Positions 31,780 to 41,961 of a stretch of DNA of 64,000 nucleotides are shown here, piece by piece. The notes beneath the pieces were generated by a model. The model was not told the origin of the DNA and searched no databases. It was given only the letters and a program-made list of their open reading frames with translations. Position numbers and translations under genes: made by a program. Where the stretch lies: the NCBI GenBank assembly GCA_030077755.1, contig JAQJZZ010000011.1, forward strand, positions 62,001 through 126,000. The letters run 5' to 3'. This stretch comes from Filosporella fistucella (taxonomy: Eukaryota; Ascomycota; Leotiomycetes; Helotiales). The stretch's first letter is position 1, and every line of letters begins with the position of its first letter.

Positions 31780-32016
31780 CTAGCCATGAATATCTTGAGA
31801 CTCCTTATTTGTCTCCTCTGCTCGCTGCATTCCTTTCAATATCCTCTCACAGCCAAAACAATACCAATCGCCAAGAGGTTGACCTATGCTGGGCTTTGTG
31901 CACCGTGTACCAGTACGCGTTACATCCTCGCATTCTTTTATGATAGGATGGATTCCAGTTCTGTTTGTTGTACCCCGTCTGCATCTCTTGCAAATTTTGG
32001 GATGTAGGGTGCACAT
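31780..32016 (-). CDS. Small Cys-rich protein, tandem family copy 3 (78 residues)
   Basis: Complete ORF with the family pattern C2, H5, C9, C12 (MCTLHPKICKRC), a basic RGTTNRTG stretch, then IHPIIKECE, TRCTKP, GQPLG and WYCFGCE: eight Cys/His ligands in all, enough for two zinc ions. The C-terminus is a charged helix (RILKGMQRAEETNKES). It has the same length as copy 2. No signal peptide, so probably intracellular. It resembles in layout small fungal proteins that begin with MC and end with a CxxC, which are of unknown function. Confidence 0.65.
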   Translation of the reverse strand: MCTLHPKICKRCRRGTTNRTGIHPIIKECEDVTRTGTRCTKPSIGQPLGDWYCFGCERILKGMQRAEETNKESQDIHG

Positions 32017-32179
32017 GTTACTCTAGCTTCAAGTAGAATATAACGTACTGAGACTCGATTTTGCGGGTAGTCTCTATCTTGTCTCTACACCCCTCTGCAA
32101 ATCGAAGTTGGTTGAGATGTGGCTGTGGGGGATTTGGAGTTTGAGCAATAAGTGAAAGGAAGCATGGATTATAGAAAGT

Positions 32180-32187
32180 TTATATAT
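32180..32187 (-). promoter_or_regulatory. TATA box of Cys-rich copy 3
   Basis: atatataa on the minus strand, 164 bp upstream of the ATG at 32016. The match in position to copy 2 supports both being transcribed genes from one duplication. Confidence 0.45.
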
Positions 32188-32393
32188 GTGCAAGAAACAG
32201 AAAGCGTGATTAATATTCAACATTAGAAGGAAACAATGGAAAAATATACTTTGAGCGAATCACAAGTGAGATCATCAATGATTCACAGAAAAATGGGGGA
32301 CGAAGATTGAAATCTGATCTGCAATCTCCCCAAAAAGTATTTCCATTTCAAAATCTACCGGATCTTTTGTGTCTTGTCACGTCTGCATCCAGT

Positions 32394-32603
32394 CTACCTT
32401 TTCTCTCCCTGCCCCTTCCCATCAACCTTTTCCTCCCTCTTCCACTCGCATCTAAAACATATAAACCCCAATGGTTTGCCTTTTCTTGGGTATTCGCAAG
32501 GTACGTCGTTTAACATTGCCTTGCAATGAACGATTTGAGGTCTGATGCCGTCTCGTGGTCCTCGACCACAGCCCAGACAGATACGGGGGCAAAGTTCGCA
32601 CAT
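32394..32603 (-). CDS. Small Cys-rich protein, tandem family copy 4 (69 residues)
   Basis: Complete ORF starting MCELCPRICLGCGRG: C2, C5, C9, C12, so the His at position 5 of its siblings is Cys here. It is followed by DGIRPQIVHCK, VPCEYP, GKPLGF and ICFRCEWK, then a Lys/Glu/Gly tail. Of the set it is the clearest zinc-ribbon-like protein, with all eight ligands. It shares IxPxI, PCExP and GxPLGF-like blocks with copies 1 and 3. No TATA box is obvious at the shared spacing. Function unknown. Confidence 0.65.
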   Translation of the reverse strand: MCELCPRICLGCGRGPRDGIRPQIVHCKAMLNDVPCEYPRKGKPLGFICFRCEWKREEKVDGKGQGEKR

Positions 32604-34000
32604 TTTTTATTTTGATATGAAATTTGGAGACTCGGGTTATGATGAGCTTGAGAACGGTACTTGGAATTTTCTGGATCTGGAGAAATTTAGAGCGAGTTTC
32701 AAGAATTTGTTCTATTTGTTCTCTTTGTCAAGAAGAAGAACGCTGGCATCGGAGAGTCGGTGCAAGGCATGCTGCTTGCTTTGTTCGAAGCCTCTTGGGA
32801 ATAAAGAGAAGAATAATGAGGGTAGTGGAATGGCAAAACTGTTTTAAAAGCAAAACTGAATATTTGGTTGATACTCAAAGGCGGGACTTTTCTGTCCAAC
32901 TATGGTGTAAACAGCGGTGGTACTTTGAATAAATAAGTAAAACCGATTAAGCCCAAGCCGGTTTGTAAATACAGTGGACGAGTCGTCTCAAAACCAATGT
33001 GATATGATTAATGTAGTAAAGGGATGCACAGAACCATGCTTCCAGGGAAGTTCCCTGCCATCAAGTGTACAAAATGCGTGTCGGAAGACCATCGAGTTCG
33101 ATATAGCGCCCGAAGAAAACCATCGCGAGCTTACGATGAACTTCGTTCCCGCAGCTAACAAAACTATCGCTTCCCGTCGTTTATCTTGAACTCACGCCAA
33201 GGACAGTCCTCCAGCTCTGCTTTCATCTTGCATTTGTTGCAAAGTGCTCATCTCAAAACTGTTCCTTCTACCCACACTGCATAGGCCGTTCACAATTGAC
33301 AGTGAATGCTTGTTGGTCATCTTCAGGTACCACTACCTCGTTATGACTAGGACGTCTAGGGCGATAGTTTCTGTATATTTTCTGCTCTGTATGGAGACCT
33401 TGATGCGGTCAAAATGCTTGTAGGGAGGACGAGGAAAAGAGAGGAACTACGGAAACTACTCTTCTTGAGTGACGTTTTGGTATCTAGAAATAAAACGAAG
33501 AGTTCAAGAGCTGCGACTTTGGCAGCAATTTTAAGCTAGTGAAAGGATTTATATTTGATATACTGTGCAGATGGCTCTTCAAAACGTGAACTATATTGGA
33601 TCCGTAGTTTGCGCATAAAACCTAGCTTGATTCAGTGGCATCAAGTACCTTCGTCGGAACTAAAACATCTGGAAAAATAAGACTAGCAAGTTGCTCAATG
33701 TGACTTCAGGTAATGCAGAGAGTCCATTGGAATTCAATGATCAATGCTCGAGCACGTGACCACTGAAAATCTGGAGGGGTATCTCCAATTTCCAGATCCA
33801 TGGTTCTGGTGGTACATTGAAGGTACTTGTTCCCTTTACAACGCATCTGTATGTATCGAAAGTCTCAAGCCACGTACTACGGCTCTAAAAAGACACGAGA
33901 TTTTGAGGGCTGAAACGATAAATTTCGAATAACACCAATCCATTTTCTGGTTCCACGGCATCCAGCCGCTAGAGGAGTTCGAACAGAAGGGACAATCAGT
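32604..34000. other. Gene-poor, AT-rich 1.4 kb
   Basis: No gene is recognised. The plus-strand ORF at 32545-32847 is antisense and upstream of Cys-rich copy 4 and has no family features. Confidence 0.45.
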
Positions 34001-34628
34001 TCATTTTATTACCTTCCAAGTGTTCGAATCGAGATCCTCGAGAAGATCCTTGCGATGAACTTCTAGACGAGCAGCTGGTTCTTCCTGATCCTCTTGGGTC
34101 ATGTTGAAAATAGTATGCTTAGCCCTGATTTCAGTTGAGCTTTGCAATTCTTGAAGAAGCCATTTCGAAGAATTTATTATAGCGCAGAATCATCTGTAAG
34201 TCCGACCAAATCATCAAATACTTGAATACACGGGCGGTAGTGTTGATGTGCCTCAGAGCCTTAAAAGAAAACATGAATATGCTTCCGTAGGTATCTTCGC
34301 TTCGAACGGGAGAGCCCGATATGCATCGGGATATCACATGATCTTCAGCTAAGTTCGGCTTAGCTCTCCCGCCGACAACATCAAAATTATACAACGCATC
34401 AAACCCTTCACATTTTTCATATACCAACCTCAAGCCTCGAAATTGTTCGACTTCCTCGAGAAAAGATTGCCATACCAAGCAGGTAGTAAAGAATGAAAAA
34501 ATTTCTTTTCTACTCCCGATGATCGCGCCGCAATCCCACACACCCATGGCTTTCCCAGACCTGCAGGCAGTTCTGTCTAGGACCCGTTCACTCTGCGTTG
34601 TCTTGACAGGAAAACAACTGTCCTGCAT
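34001..34628 (-). pseudogene. Possible decayed or poorly modelled gene
   Basis: A 165-codon minus ORF (34628-34131) has a protein-like middle (LEEVEQFRGLRLVYEKCEGFDALYNFD) and then stops. In another frame the downstream stretch continues as MTQEDQEEPAARLEVHRKDLLEDLDSNTWKVIK ending at 34001. The two could be one gene joined by an unseen intron or broken by a frameshift. I recognise no family and see no good splice donor between them. Confidence 0.25.
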
Positions 34629-35158
34629 TGATAGGACGGGATATCGGAGAATTAATGAACTGTCATATGGTTCTTCCCCTCAAGATGCGTTGTTCTGCAC
34701 ATGACTGCCCAATACTACCTATGACGGACCCGCGGCAATACTACGAAATTTCACTGGCCCCAAGACTCAGATTGTCATTTCTCCAAAACCCATTTTACCC
34801 CTAGGTATCTGCGGGTGCCTTACTCCGGTGGGGGCTCTCGCTTGCATGAACCATACAGTTTGTATAAAAGCCTCAATTGGGCGAATTTGACGCCCAAAGT
34901 GTGCAGTTCGATGCAGTATCTGCATCGTGAAGTCCGGAACAACAGGCGGCCCGGCGCTCCTACCCCCACAACGCCTCTCACCGACTTCCTCCGTAAAATG
35001 AGGTGACTACGGGCCTGAGACTGACAATTAGACATCTCACAATTTGTTCACTTCGCACAATTTTGTGACCTGCATATGACTGAGTGGGTAAGTATGTAAC
35101 GTAAGAATCTCCTGACTTTTTTCTCTCTTCTTTTCTTCCATCCCTCCATCACTCCTGG
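34629..35158. promoter_or_regulatory. Upstream region of the giant repeat-protein gene
   Basis: 530 bp. A pyrimidine-rich run (ttttttctctcttcttttcttcc, about 35117-35140) sits directly before the start codon, as in many highly expressed fungal genes. A TATA-like tgtataaaag lies at 34861-34870, about 290 bp upstream. Confidence 0.4.
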
Positions 35159-38100
35159 ATGTCTGCTTTAACAATACTTTACCTTGTTGTAGCATCATCT
35201 ATCACTGCGATGTCCTCTCCGAGGATACTCACCCGTTTACGGGCCAGATTATCAAACGGACCTCAGAAGAATGACCTCACCAAAACAGCTTCTACAGAAG
35301 AAGAACACGCCCAAGATCGAGATGCACTTCAAAAGTCAATTGCAGATGCCATATCGACAGCACTGAATAACGATGATTTCACCAAAGCTGTTGCTGGTCA
35401 TCTTGCTGCTCAGCTCCAACCTACACTGAAAGCGGCCCTCGATATCTCATCAATTGACGCCAGAATCACTTCCTCGAACGACCATCTAACCCAACGACTC
35501 GATGAAAGCAATACACAAACTGCCTCGAAGATTTCCGAATTATCAAGCCTCATTGATACGAGCAACACAGCTACAGTTGGCAAAATATCTGCGATTGAAG
35601 AAGCTGTTACAAGGATCACTGATTCTTTGGTGGAGCTTGGGAACAATGTGAAGGCTGTTCAAGAACATGTCGCTTCACCAGACACAACCTTGCTGACTGC
35701 ACATGGGGAGAAGCTGGACACCATTTCTACTGGCTTACAAACCTTGCACGAGCAAGGACCAGCTCCCATTGCTTCTGCACTGGCCGCACAAGCCACCAAG
35801 CTCGACAACATTATATCGGAGCTATCTATAATCAAGGAGGATGCCGAGACGACAGCTTCGCTGACCAAGATTTCGACCGAACTTGCGTCAATTAAGTCGG
35901 ACATTGAAGCTGGTACCAGTGCTGGGTTCTCTGGCTTGAGTACACAAGTTGCCGCGGTTTTGGCGGCAATTGAGGCTCAGAAGGCCACACTTACTGAAAT
36001 CAAAGAGGCAGATTCAAGTGCTGATATCCTCAATGGTGTCAAAGCGTCCAACGAGTCTCATGCTGCTCATGCCTCGACCCTGGCCGAGTTAAAAGCTTCG
36101 AGCGAAGCTAACATTCCTGTTCTTGCCGATCTCGAAACGCAAGTTGGTGCTATCATGACCACAGTCTCAGCAATCAAAAACAGTGATGCCTCGCCTGAGA
36201 TCTTGGCTCAGCTCAAGGCATCAAATGATTCTCACGCTGCCCATTCTGCCACCCTTGCAGACATCAAGAGTAAAGATGTCAGCTCTCAGCTTCTCGGCGC
36301 TATCAACTCATCGAACGAGTCACATGTATCTCATGCCAAGGCGCTGTCGGAAATTACATCTTCAACTATCAGTCAAGATATACTTGCTTCCATTAAAGCC
36401 TCCCAAGAAAAATTGGAGGCTCAGACAGCATCTCTGACCGAATTGAAAGTAGCCAGCGGAGTCACTGTTGCTGGCCTTGCCGGTCTTGGTCTGATGGAGT
36501 CTGGAATTAAGACAGCTGTCAGCGAGTTAGAGGCACAAACTGCTGCCATTGGTGAAATCAAAGCCACGGTTTCTACCCCTTCCGAAAAGGTTGATCTTAC
36601 AAAGCTGGAAACCAGTGCGGACAAAATCATTGCTGCACTAGACACTCAAATAGCATCTATTGGCGAATTGAAGACCATCGTCTCCACTCCGGCTCCCCTA
36701 CCAGAAAAGACAGACCTTTCAGGCTTGGAAGGTGCCGTGAAAGATATTAGCACTACCCTTGATACACATACGGGTCATATCAGCGACATCAAGACAGTCG
36801 TGTCGGCACCTCTTCCAACTCCAGAGAAGGTGGACTTCTCATCTTTGGAATCATCCATTCAAAGCCTAGCAACCACCATATCGGAAATCAAAGCAGCGGT
36901 TGAAGCTCCTGCACCGACTCCTGAGCAGGTTGATCTTGCTCCCCTACATAACTCATTTGAGAAGCTAAGCGCTACCATCGACAGCCACACAGGTACCCTG
37001 GGAGAGATAAAGGCCATCGCTGCAACTCCAGCTGCTGCCCCTATAGTCGAGAAGACAGATATATCAGGATTGGAGGCATCTGTAGAAAAGCTATCCAGCA
37101 CAATTGCTGAGATCAAGTCTACCATTGAGACTCCAGCACCAATTGTTGCTGCGAAGGACATCGACCTTTCCCCCATCACCTCCACTCTCGAGTCCCACAC
37201 GGCTCACTTGACCGAGATCAAATCAAGTATATCTGCTCCTGCACCAGTGCCAGAAAAGACTGATCTATCTGGGTTGGAAGCGTCTGTAGAAAAGATTTCG
37301 TCCACATTGGCAGAGATTAAATCTACTATCGACAACCCAGCGCCAGCTGTCGCATCAAAGGAAATCGACCTTGGCCCTATTACCTCCACCCTAGAGAGCC
37401 ACACCGCCCACTTGACAGAGATTAAGTCTCACACTGCTGCCCCACCTCCGCAGACAGGACCTACCGACCTAACAGGACTGGAAGCGTCCATTGAGAAGCT
37501 CTCCACGATCCTGGAAGAAATCAAAGCCAAAGTCAACGCCCCAGCTCCAGTTGTCACTGCCAAAGAATTGGACATTTCACCTCTGACATCCACTCTTGAA
37601 TCTCACAGTGCCCACTTGGCTGAAATCAAGTCAGCTATCGCCACTCCAGCTACTCCCGAAAAGGTTGACTTGACTGGTCTGGAAGCTTCTGTAGAGAAAC
37701 TCGCGAGCACCCTCGCAGAGATCAAGTCTAGTGTCGAGAAGGAAGCCCCAACCCCAAAAGAGGTTGACTTCTCTCCACTAGTATCCACACTCGATTCTCA
37801 TACCTCCCACCTCACAGAAATCAAGGCTCTGGCTTCTGTACCTGCTCCTATTGCCGAAAAGACAGACATTTCATCCCTGGAGTCGTCCGTTGAGAAGCTG
37901 GCTGCTACTTTGACAGAGATCAAAGCAGTTATTGAAACGCCAACTCCGGCCGCCGAGAAGGTGGATCTATCCCCATTAGTGTCTACCCTGGAGAATCATA
38001 CAAGCCATTTGACTGAAATCAAAGGATTCGTTTCCACCCCAGTAGCAGCTCCGGTCATTGAGAAAACCGATCTTTCCGGCCTCGAAGCCTCTGTCGAAAA

Positions 38101-40528
38101 GCTCTCAACTATACTCGATTCACATACTTCTGCTCTCACAGGCATCAAAGCTGTGGTAGATACCCCTGCAGCAGCTGCCAAAGAGGTCGACCTCACGCCA
38201 TTAGTTTCTACTTTGGAGGCACACACCACCCATCTCGCAGATATCAAGACTTTGGTCTCAACTCCTGCTCCCGCACCAAAGGAGATTGACCTGGCGCCTC
38301 TAGTATCAACCCTCGAGAGTCATACAACTCATTTGTCGGATATAAAGACCTTGGTTTCTTCGCCCGCACCTGTGGCCAAGGAAGTGGATTTGACGCCGCT
38401 GGTCTCGACTCTGGAGAGCCACACTACACATCTCGCCGACATCAAGTCTCTAGTGGCAGTTCCTGCCCCACAACCTAAAGAAGTCGATCTTGCACCACTT
38501 GTTTCGACATTGGAAAGTCACAGTGCTCACTTGTCAGACATAAAGACCATTGTTTCTGCCCCAGCACCAGTCGCAGAGAAGGTCGATCTCACTCCTCTAG
38601 TTTCTACTCTTGAGAGTCACACCACCCACCTCTCAGACATCAAGACTCTGGTTGGAACACCCGCACCAGCGCCAATATTTGAAAAGACCGATCTCTCATC
38701 ATTGGAAGCATCAGTCGGCAGCCTCGCCACTACCCTCGCATCGCACACCGAGCATCTCTCTGCTATCAAAACTGTGGTATCCACTCCAGCCCCAGTTGAG
38801 AAGACTGATTTGACACCATTGCAAACTTCAATTGGCAATCTTGCTTCAACTCTTGAGACTCACACTGGCCATCTTTCAGATATCAAGTCAACCGTCAGTG
38901 TCCCAGCTCCCGCTGTTGAGAAGGTCGATCTGTCCGGTCTGGAAGGTTCCGTCAAAGAAATCATTGGCAGCCTTGATTCCCAAAAGTCTGCTCTAGACAT
39001 CAACGCCGCTCATCTCACAGATATCAAAGCAGCTGTTTCTGTGCCTGCTCCTGTTGTAGAGAAGTTGGACCTTTCCCCTCTCGAGGCCTCTTTAAAGGGC
39101 GTGAACTCTACCCTGGAGGCTCACTCAAGCCATCTCTCGGAGATAAAAGCCGTTGTCTCCGCCCCAGCACCCGCTCCTGAGAAGACCGACCTTACTGGTC
39201 TGGAAGGTTCAATCAAAGAGATCTCTTTCACACTGGCATCTTATTCAGGACACCTCTCTGAGATCAAAGCAGTTGTTGCCACTCCTGCACCAGCTCCAGA
39301 AAAGACTGATCTTTCTGGACTTGAAGGTTCAGTGAAAGACATCATCAGCACTCTTGGAACCCACCACACTACACTCTCCGAGATCAAAGCTACAGGGGAC
39401 TCTCACGGCGCTCATTTGTCGGATATCAAAGCAGTAGTCTCCACCCCAGCTCCTGCGCCAGAAAAGGTCGATCTGTCGACCATCGAGAGCTCAGTTCTTG
39501 AAGTCAAATCCCTGATCCAAGCAATTCCAGCACCAGTTGCACCAAAAGAAGTCAAAGACGTCGAGATTTTGACCGAACTTAACTCTGTCAAAGAACTTAT
39601 CTCTGCCATTCCGGCGCCAGTTGCGCCAAAGGAGGTCAAAGATGCTGAAATTTTGACAGAACTTACATCAGTCAAATCACTCATCTCTGCTATTCCAGTC
39701 CCAGCTGCTGTTGTAGTGAAAGATGAAGAGATTCTTACTGAAGTCAAGGGCCTCAAGACATTGATTGAGGGCATCCCTACTCCTATCGCACCAAAGGACA
39801 TCAAAGACGATGAGATTCTTGCCGCGGTTGCATCAGTCAAAGCACTAGTTGAAGCTATTCCTGCTCCAGTCAAGGTCGAGTCAAAAGACGAGGAGATTCT
39901 CAGCGAAGTGAAAGGGATCAAAACCCTTGTTGAGGCCATCCCAGCTCAAGTCGATATCCGGGATGAGGAGATTCTGGGCGAGGTCAAGTCTGTCAAATCT
40001 TTGATCAACTCCATTCCCGCGCCTGTTACTGCAAAAGATGTGAAAGATGAGGAGATCTTGGCTTCGGTCGCTTCCGTGAAGGCCCTCGTCGAGGCACTCC
40101 CAGCACCAGTTGCTGCCAAAGATGTAAAGGATGATGAAATCCTAGCCTCCGTTGCATCAGTCAAGGCGTTAGTAGAGGCTATCCCAACAAGCCAATCCGA
40201 CCCTGAGTACAAAGACGATGAAATCCTCCACGAAATACAATCAGTCAAGACCGTTGTCCAAGCCAACATGTTAGTCATCGGGGGTCTCTGCGAAGAGACA
40301 AAGAAAGAAACGAAAGCCATCACTACCCTCGTCAAGGAAGGTGTGAAAGCTGCAGAGAAAGAGAGTGAAATTTTGAGTGAAGTTAAAGCAGTCAAGTCAT
40401 TGGTCCAATTGAATGGTGCCGCAAAGACCAATGGAGCAGTAGGAGGCAACGATAAGGGAGTGGAAGTCGTGAAGGAGAACGGGAACGGTATTAAAATTGA
40501 GGCTGTTGAGGTTTCACCTGAAGCATGA
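35159..40528 (+). CDS. Giant Pro-punctuated helical repeat protein, 1,789 residues
   Basis: One intronless ORF of 5.4 kb. Residues 1-17 (MSALTILYLVVASSITA) could be a signal peptide; an alternative start is the next Met (residue 18, MSSPRILTRLRARL). Residues about 40-475 are helical, including four or so loose repeats around ILAQLKASNDSHAAH...LADIK. Residues 476-1462 hold about 27 units of 33-40 residues with consensus EKxDLSxLExSxxxLxxTLxxHTxHLxxIKxxVxxPAP. Residues 1463-1703 switch to about nine units of 27-28 residues, KDxKDEEILxxVxSVKxLVxAIPAPV. A unique charged C-terminus ends in VEVSPEA. The product has no Cys-rich domain or catalytic motif. The layout suggests a rod or bundle of amphipathic helices separated by proline turns, structural or membrane-surface binding. 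Function unknown. Confidence 0.85.
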   Translation: MSALTILYLVVASSITAMSSPRILTRLRARLSNGPQKNDLTKTASTEEEHAQDRDALQKSIADAISTALNNDDFTKAVAGHLAAQLQPTLKAALDISSIDARITSSNDHLTQRLDESNTQTASKISELSSLIDTSNTATVGKISAIEEAVTRITDSLVELGNNVKAVQEHVASPDTTLLTAHGEKLDTISTGLQTLHEQGPAPIASALAAQATKLDNIISELSIIKEDAETTASLTKISTELASIKSDIEAGTSAGFSGLSTQVAAVLAAIEAQKATLTEIKEADSSADILNGVKASNESHAAHASTLAELKASSEANIPVLADLETQVGAIMTTVSAIKNSDASPEILAQLKASNDSHAAHSATLADIKSKDVSSQLLGAINSSNESHVSHAKALSEITSSTISQDILASIKASQEKLEAQTASLTELKVASGVTVAGLAGLGLMESGIKTAVSELEAQTAAIGEIKATVSTPSEKVDLTKLETSADKIIAALDTQIASIGELKTIVSTPAPLPEKTDLSGLEGAVKDISTTLDTHTGHISDIKTVVSAPLPTPEKVDFSSLESSIQSLATTISEIKAAVEAPAPTPEQVDLAPLHNSFEKLSATIDSHTGTLGEIKAIAATPAAAPIVEKTDISGLEASVEKLSSTIAEIKSTIETPAPIVAAKDIDLSPITSTLESHTAHLTEIKSSISAPAPVPEKTDLSGLEASVEKISSTLAEIKSTIDNPAPAVASKEIDLGPITSTLESHTAHLTEIKSHTAAPPPQTGPTDLTGLEASIEKLSTILEEIKAKVNAPAPVVTAKELDISPLTSTLESHSAHLAEIKSAIATPATPEKVDLTGLEASVEKLASTLAEIKSSVEKEAPTPKEVDFSPLVSTLDSHTSHLTEIKALASVPAPIAEKTDISSLESSVEKLAATLTEIKAVIETPTPAAEKVDLSPLVSTLENHTSHLTEIKGFVSTPVAAPVIEKTDLSGLEASVEKLSTILDSHTSALTGIKAVVDTPAAAAKEVDLTPLVSTLEAHTTHLADIKTLVSTPAPAPKEIDLAPLVSTLESHTTHLSDIKTLVSSPAPVAKEVDLTPLVSTLESHTTHLADIKSLVAVPAPQPKEVDLAPLVSTLESHSAHLSDIKTIVSAPAPVAEKVDLTPLVSTLESHTTHLSDIKTLVGTPAPAPIFEKTDLSSLEASVGSLATTLASHTEHLSAIKTVVSTPAPVEKTDLTPLQTSIGNLASTLETHTGHLSDIKSTVSVPAPAVEKVDLSGLEGSVKEIIGSLDSQKSALDINAAHLTDIKAAVSVPAPVVEKLDLSPLEASLKGVNSTLEAHSSHLSEIKAVVSAPAPAPEKTDLTGLEGSIKEISFTLASYSGHLSEIKAVVATPAPAPEKTDLSGLEGSVKDIISTLGTHHTTLSEIKATGDSHGAHLSDIKAVVSTPAPAPEKVDLSTIESSVLEVKSLIQAIPAPVAPKEVKDVEILTELNSVKELISAIPAPVAPKEVKDAEILTELTSVKSLISAIPVPAAVVVKDEEILTEVKGLKTLIEGIPTPIAPKDIKDDEILAAVASVKALVEAIPAPVKVESKDEEILSEVKGIKTLVEAIPAQVDIRDEEILGEVKSVKSLINSIPAPVTAKDVKDEEILASVASVKALVEALPAPVAAKDVKDDEILASVASVKALVEAIPTSQSDPEYKDDEILHEIQSVKTVVQANMLVIGGLCEETKKETKAITTLVKEGVKAAEKESEILSEVKAVKSLVQLNGAAKTNGAVGGNDKGVEVVKENGNGIKIEAVEVSPEA
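36584..39544 (+). repeat. Coding tandem repeat A, about 27 units of about 100-120 bp
   Basis: Each unit starts with E-K/K-E, [VTIL]-D-[LIF] and ends with a Pro-Ala-Pro turn. Units 5-15 alternate between two subtypes (DLSGLEASVEKLSSTLAEIK and DLSPLVSTLESHTxHLTEIK), so the higher-order unit is often about 66 residues. Units 16-20 are all of the second subtype. DNA copies are diverged by synonymous changes. Confidence 0.85.
39545..40267 (+). repeat. Coding tandem repeat B, about 9 units of 27-28 residues
   Basis: Unit pattern K-D-[ED]-E-I-L-x2-V-x-S-V-K-x-L-V-x-A-I-P-A-P-V. It is shorter than repeat A but keeps the final IxxxPAP turn, so B probably arose from A by loss of the first helix (inference). 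Confidence 0.8.
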
Positions 40529-41961
40529 GCACTTCCTCACTCAGACGCCCAACATGGGCTGAACATAGGGGAGAGCTTGAGGTAATGGGTGGATTTGAGA
40601 AGACTTGGAAAGGCGGACACAAAATTGTATTACGTATTGTTTTATCGGTGTATATGTTCTGTGTATTTCAGCGCGCGTTTTATACCCTCTCTTTCGATAC
40701 CAGATCGGATTCGATCTGGTGATGATTTACGGCTGAAGTCGCGAATAGCTTGCGTTGTTTGTTTTCCAAAAGAATTGAAATTGTTTTTGCCTTCAATTGG
40801 TTGTTTTGATCATGAGTGGAGTTCGGTTATAGTATATCTTGTTTGGATTACCATACATTTAAATCATTAATTAGCACAAGTTGTGCCCATGTAAGTCCTT
40901 GCTGAGAGCTGCAAACATTGAGCGAGCTACGCGGTGAAGTTTTGATGCCAACTTAGTTTCGAAACTTTCTGTTATCATCGATCATACTCGTTATCTTACA
41001 TTGTACATAAGTGTCTAAATTGGAATTATAGATCTCACTCGTTCTACCATTGCGAATCTCTCTTCTTGGTACCTACAAAATGCTTACCTCAGCTTCATCC
41101 TCGCTGGTGATCGTCAGATTCAGATTCGAGCAGCGCATATCTGAATATGATATCCTGAATTTATTGAGGAAGAAGGCATAGAAAACGAGATCTTCTAGGA
41201 AAGCGGTTCAAGAGGGAACTAGACGGTTTAAAATCTTTCGCATTCTTTGCTAGTGCTAAGACCGAAGTAGTAAATTATTCCAAGGCATGTTACCGATTGA
41301 GGTCGATGACCTTTACATCTAGCAAAATCTTAGCCAACCTGGGATGAGGACAAAATTCACAACTCAAGTTCGGGATGGATGTGACTTTTTTAAACAGAGC
41401 GGAATGAAATTCATTGTCCATATACTTGAATCCAATCTTCGTTGCCTGTGGCCACTCCATCCTCGCCATCCCCAAATAGCCGCGGCACCACCAATCCTCC
41501 TCGCTATCGCCAACCATTTCCACCATCACAACAATCACATCTGCGCTACCCTCTCATTGATCTCCTTGCCAGCCGGAGTTCCTCAAATAAAATTGCTGTT
41601 CATACTATCAGCCTCAGATCGCTCTCTCTTCCACAACAAGCGTAAAGCAGACCAAAGCAACAACCTTGTGCTACGAATTCAAATAATGAAGGAATTAGAG
41701 AGTGAGAAGTCTTACGATTGCATGGCAGGAAGGGGAGTTGAAAAAGACGAAGCTGAAAAGCAAAATCATGTGCGGCAAGTGCAAATAATAAAGGAACTGG
41801 GAGGCTGAAGATTCAGATCGGGGCTTGGAAAACATGCTTGAAGAGAGAGAAGAGATATACACTTGTGATGCGTTTCCTTATCGGCTATCCCAGACATTGC
41901 TGTCTGGGCGGTTACGGTCTACGCTATGGGAGAGCTAAGGAATCCGTCTTCGCAGACCATC
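40529..41961. other. Intergenic, no supported gene
   Basis: 3' flank of the giant gene. ORFs on both strands at about 41.29-41.81 kb overlap each other; the minus one (41538-41290, with CEFCPHPRL) looks slightly more protein-like but is not supported by any family. Confidence 0.45.

Noticed and set aside
34015..34040. tRNA B-box-like gttcgaatc sequence
   Set aside because: No matching A box or cloverleaf can be folded around it.
35410..40449. Long antisense ORFs (up to 175 codons) opposite the giant repeat gene
   Set aside because: They repeat with the same period as the sense repeats and arise from the codon pattern; composition is unnatural (Ser/Ile/Ser-rich) and no start or splice context supports them.
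41290..41538. 82-codon minus ORF with CEFCPHP
   Set aside because: Looks partly protein-like, but no upstream exon, family or ligand set supports it.
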